Below are positions 14,040 to 14,162 of a DNA stretch of 14,162 nucleotides, piece by piece (positions within the stretch are counted from its first letter, which is position 1; the number at the start of each line of letters is the position of its first letter). The translations under genes and the position numbers were made by a program. The notes beneath the pieces are model-generated. The model did not search any database. It worked only from the letters and a program-made list of their open reading frames with translations, and was not told the DNA's origin. Origin of the DNA: Dunaliella salina (taxonomy: Eukaryota; Chlorophyta; Chlorophyceae; Chlamydomonadales; Dunaliellaceae); assembly GCA_002284615.2 (NCBI GenBank), contig MU069635.1, positions 300,380-314,541 of the forward strand. The letters run 5' to 3'.

Positions 14040-14162
<123 letters not shown>

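Overview
This is eukaryotic nuclear DNA, most likely from a green alga. The evidence is GT-AG introns in genes with animal/plant-type homologues, decayed non-LTR retrotransposons whose C-terminal motifs resemble those I know from chlorophyte genomes, very repeat-rich introns, and possible TGTAA poly(A) signals. A chlamydomonadalean (for example a Dunaliella-like or Haematococcus-like alga) is my best guess, held loosely. Nothing looks bacterial: there are no operons, no CRISPR array, and no rRNA or tRNA that I can recognise.

Layout. (1) 26-3846 (+): two consecutive exons of a PIG-U gene (GPI transamidase subunit), separated by a 3.5 kb phase-0 intron made largely of minisatellites. A weak candidate for a last exon lies at 5562-5642. 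(2) 3847-5561: if that exon is real, the next intron, holding a TGCATGCA-rich array, a fold-back element (4317-4575) and an antisense 118-codon charged ORF (4857-5216, minus) flanked on both sides by related ~45 bp repeats. (3) 5943-10006: a retrotransposon graveyard with the C-terminal ends of three different non-LTR pol proteins, all broken by stops or frameshifts, plus dispersed T-rich repeats. (4) 10224-10657: a complete 418 bp hAT-type MITE with a perfect 8 bp target duplication. (5) 10921-12222: a segment bounded by inverted repeats, carrying a Cys/His-rich zinc-binding domain, a 154 bp tandem duplication and all six N bases of the window. (6) 12223-13758: mostly unassigned. (7) 13759-13905 (-): a last exon resembling the C-terminus of a biotin carboxylase. 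Upstream of it (to the right) is intron sequence ending in a (CA)n tract at the window edge.

The most striking signal is shared by the two unrelated host genes. Introns next to exons contain degenerate tandem copies of the exon-intron junction itself. The 3' end of PIG-U exon A plus its donor is repeated inside the 5' end of the intron. The acceptor plus start of exon B is repeated about 12 times in the 3' end of the same intron. The acceptor plus start of the biotin-carboxylase-like last exon is repeated once in its upstream intron. The copies I could read in frame keep splice-site-like dinucleotides but run into a stop. A dispersed T-rich repeat family that usually ends in a polypyrimidine tract plus AG adds to the impression that introns here grow by copying splice-junction material.
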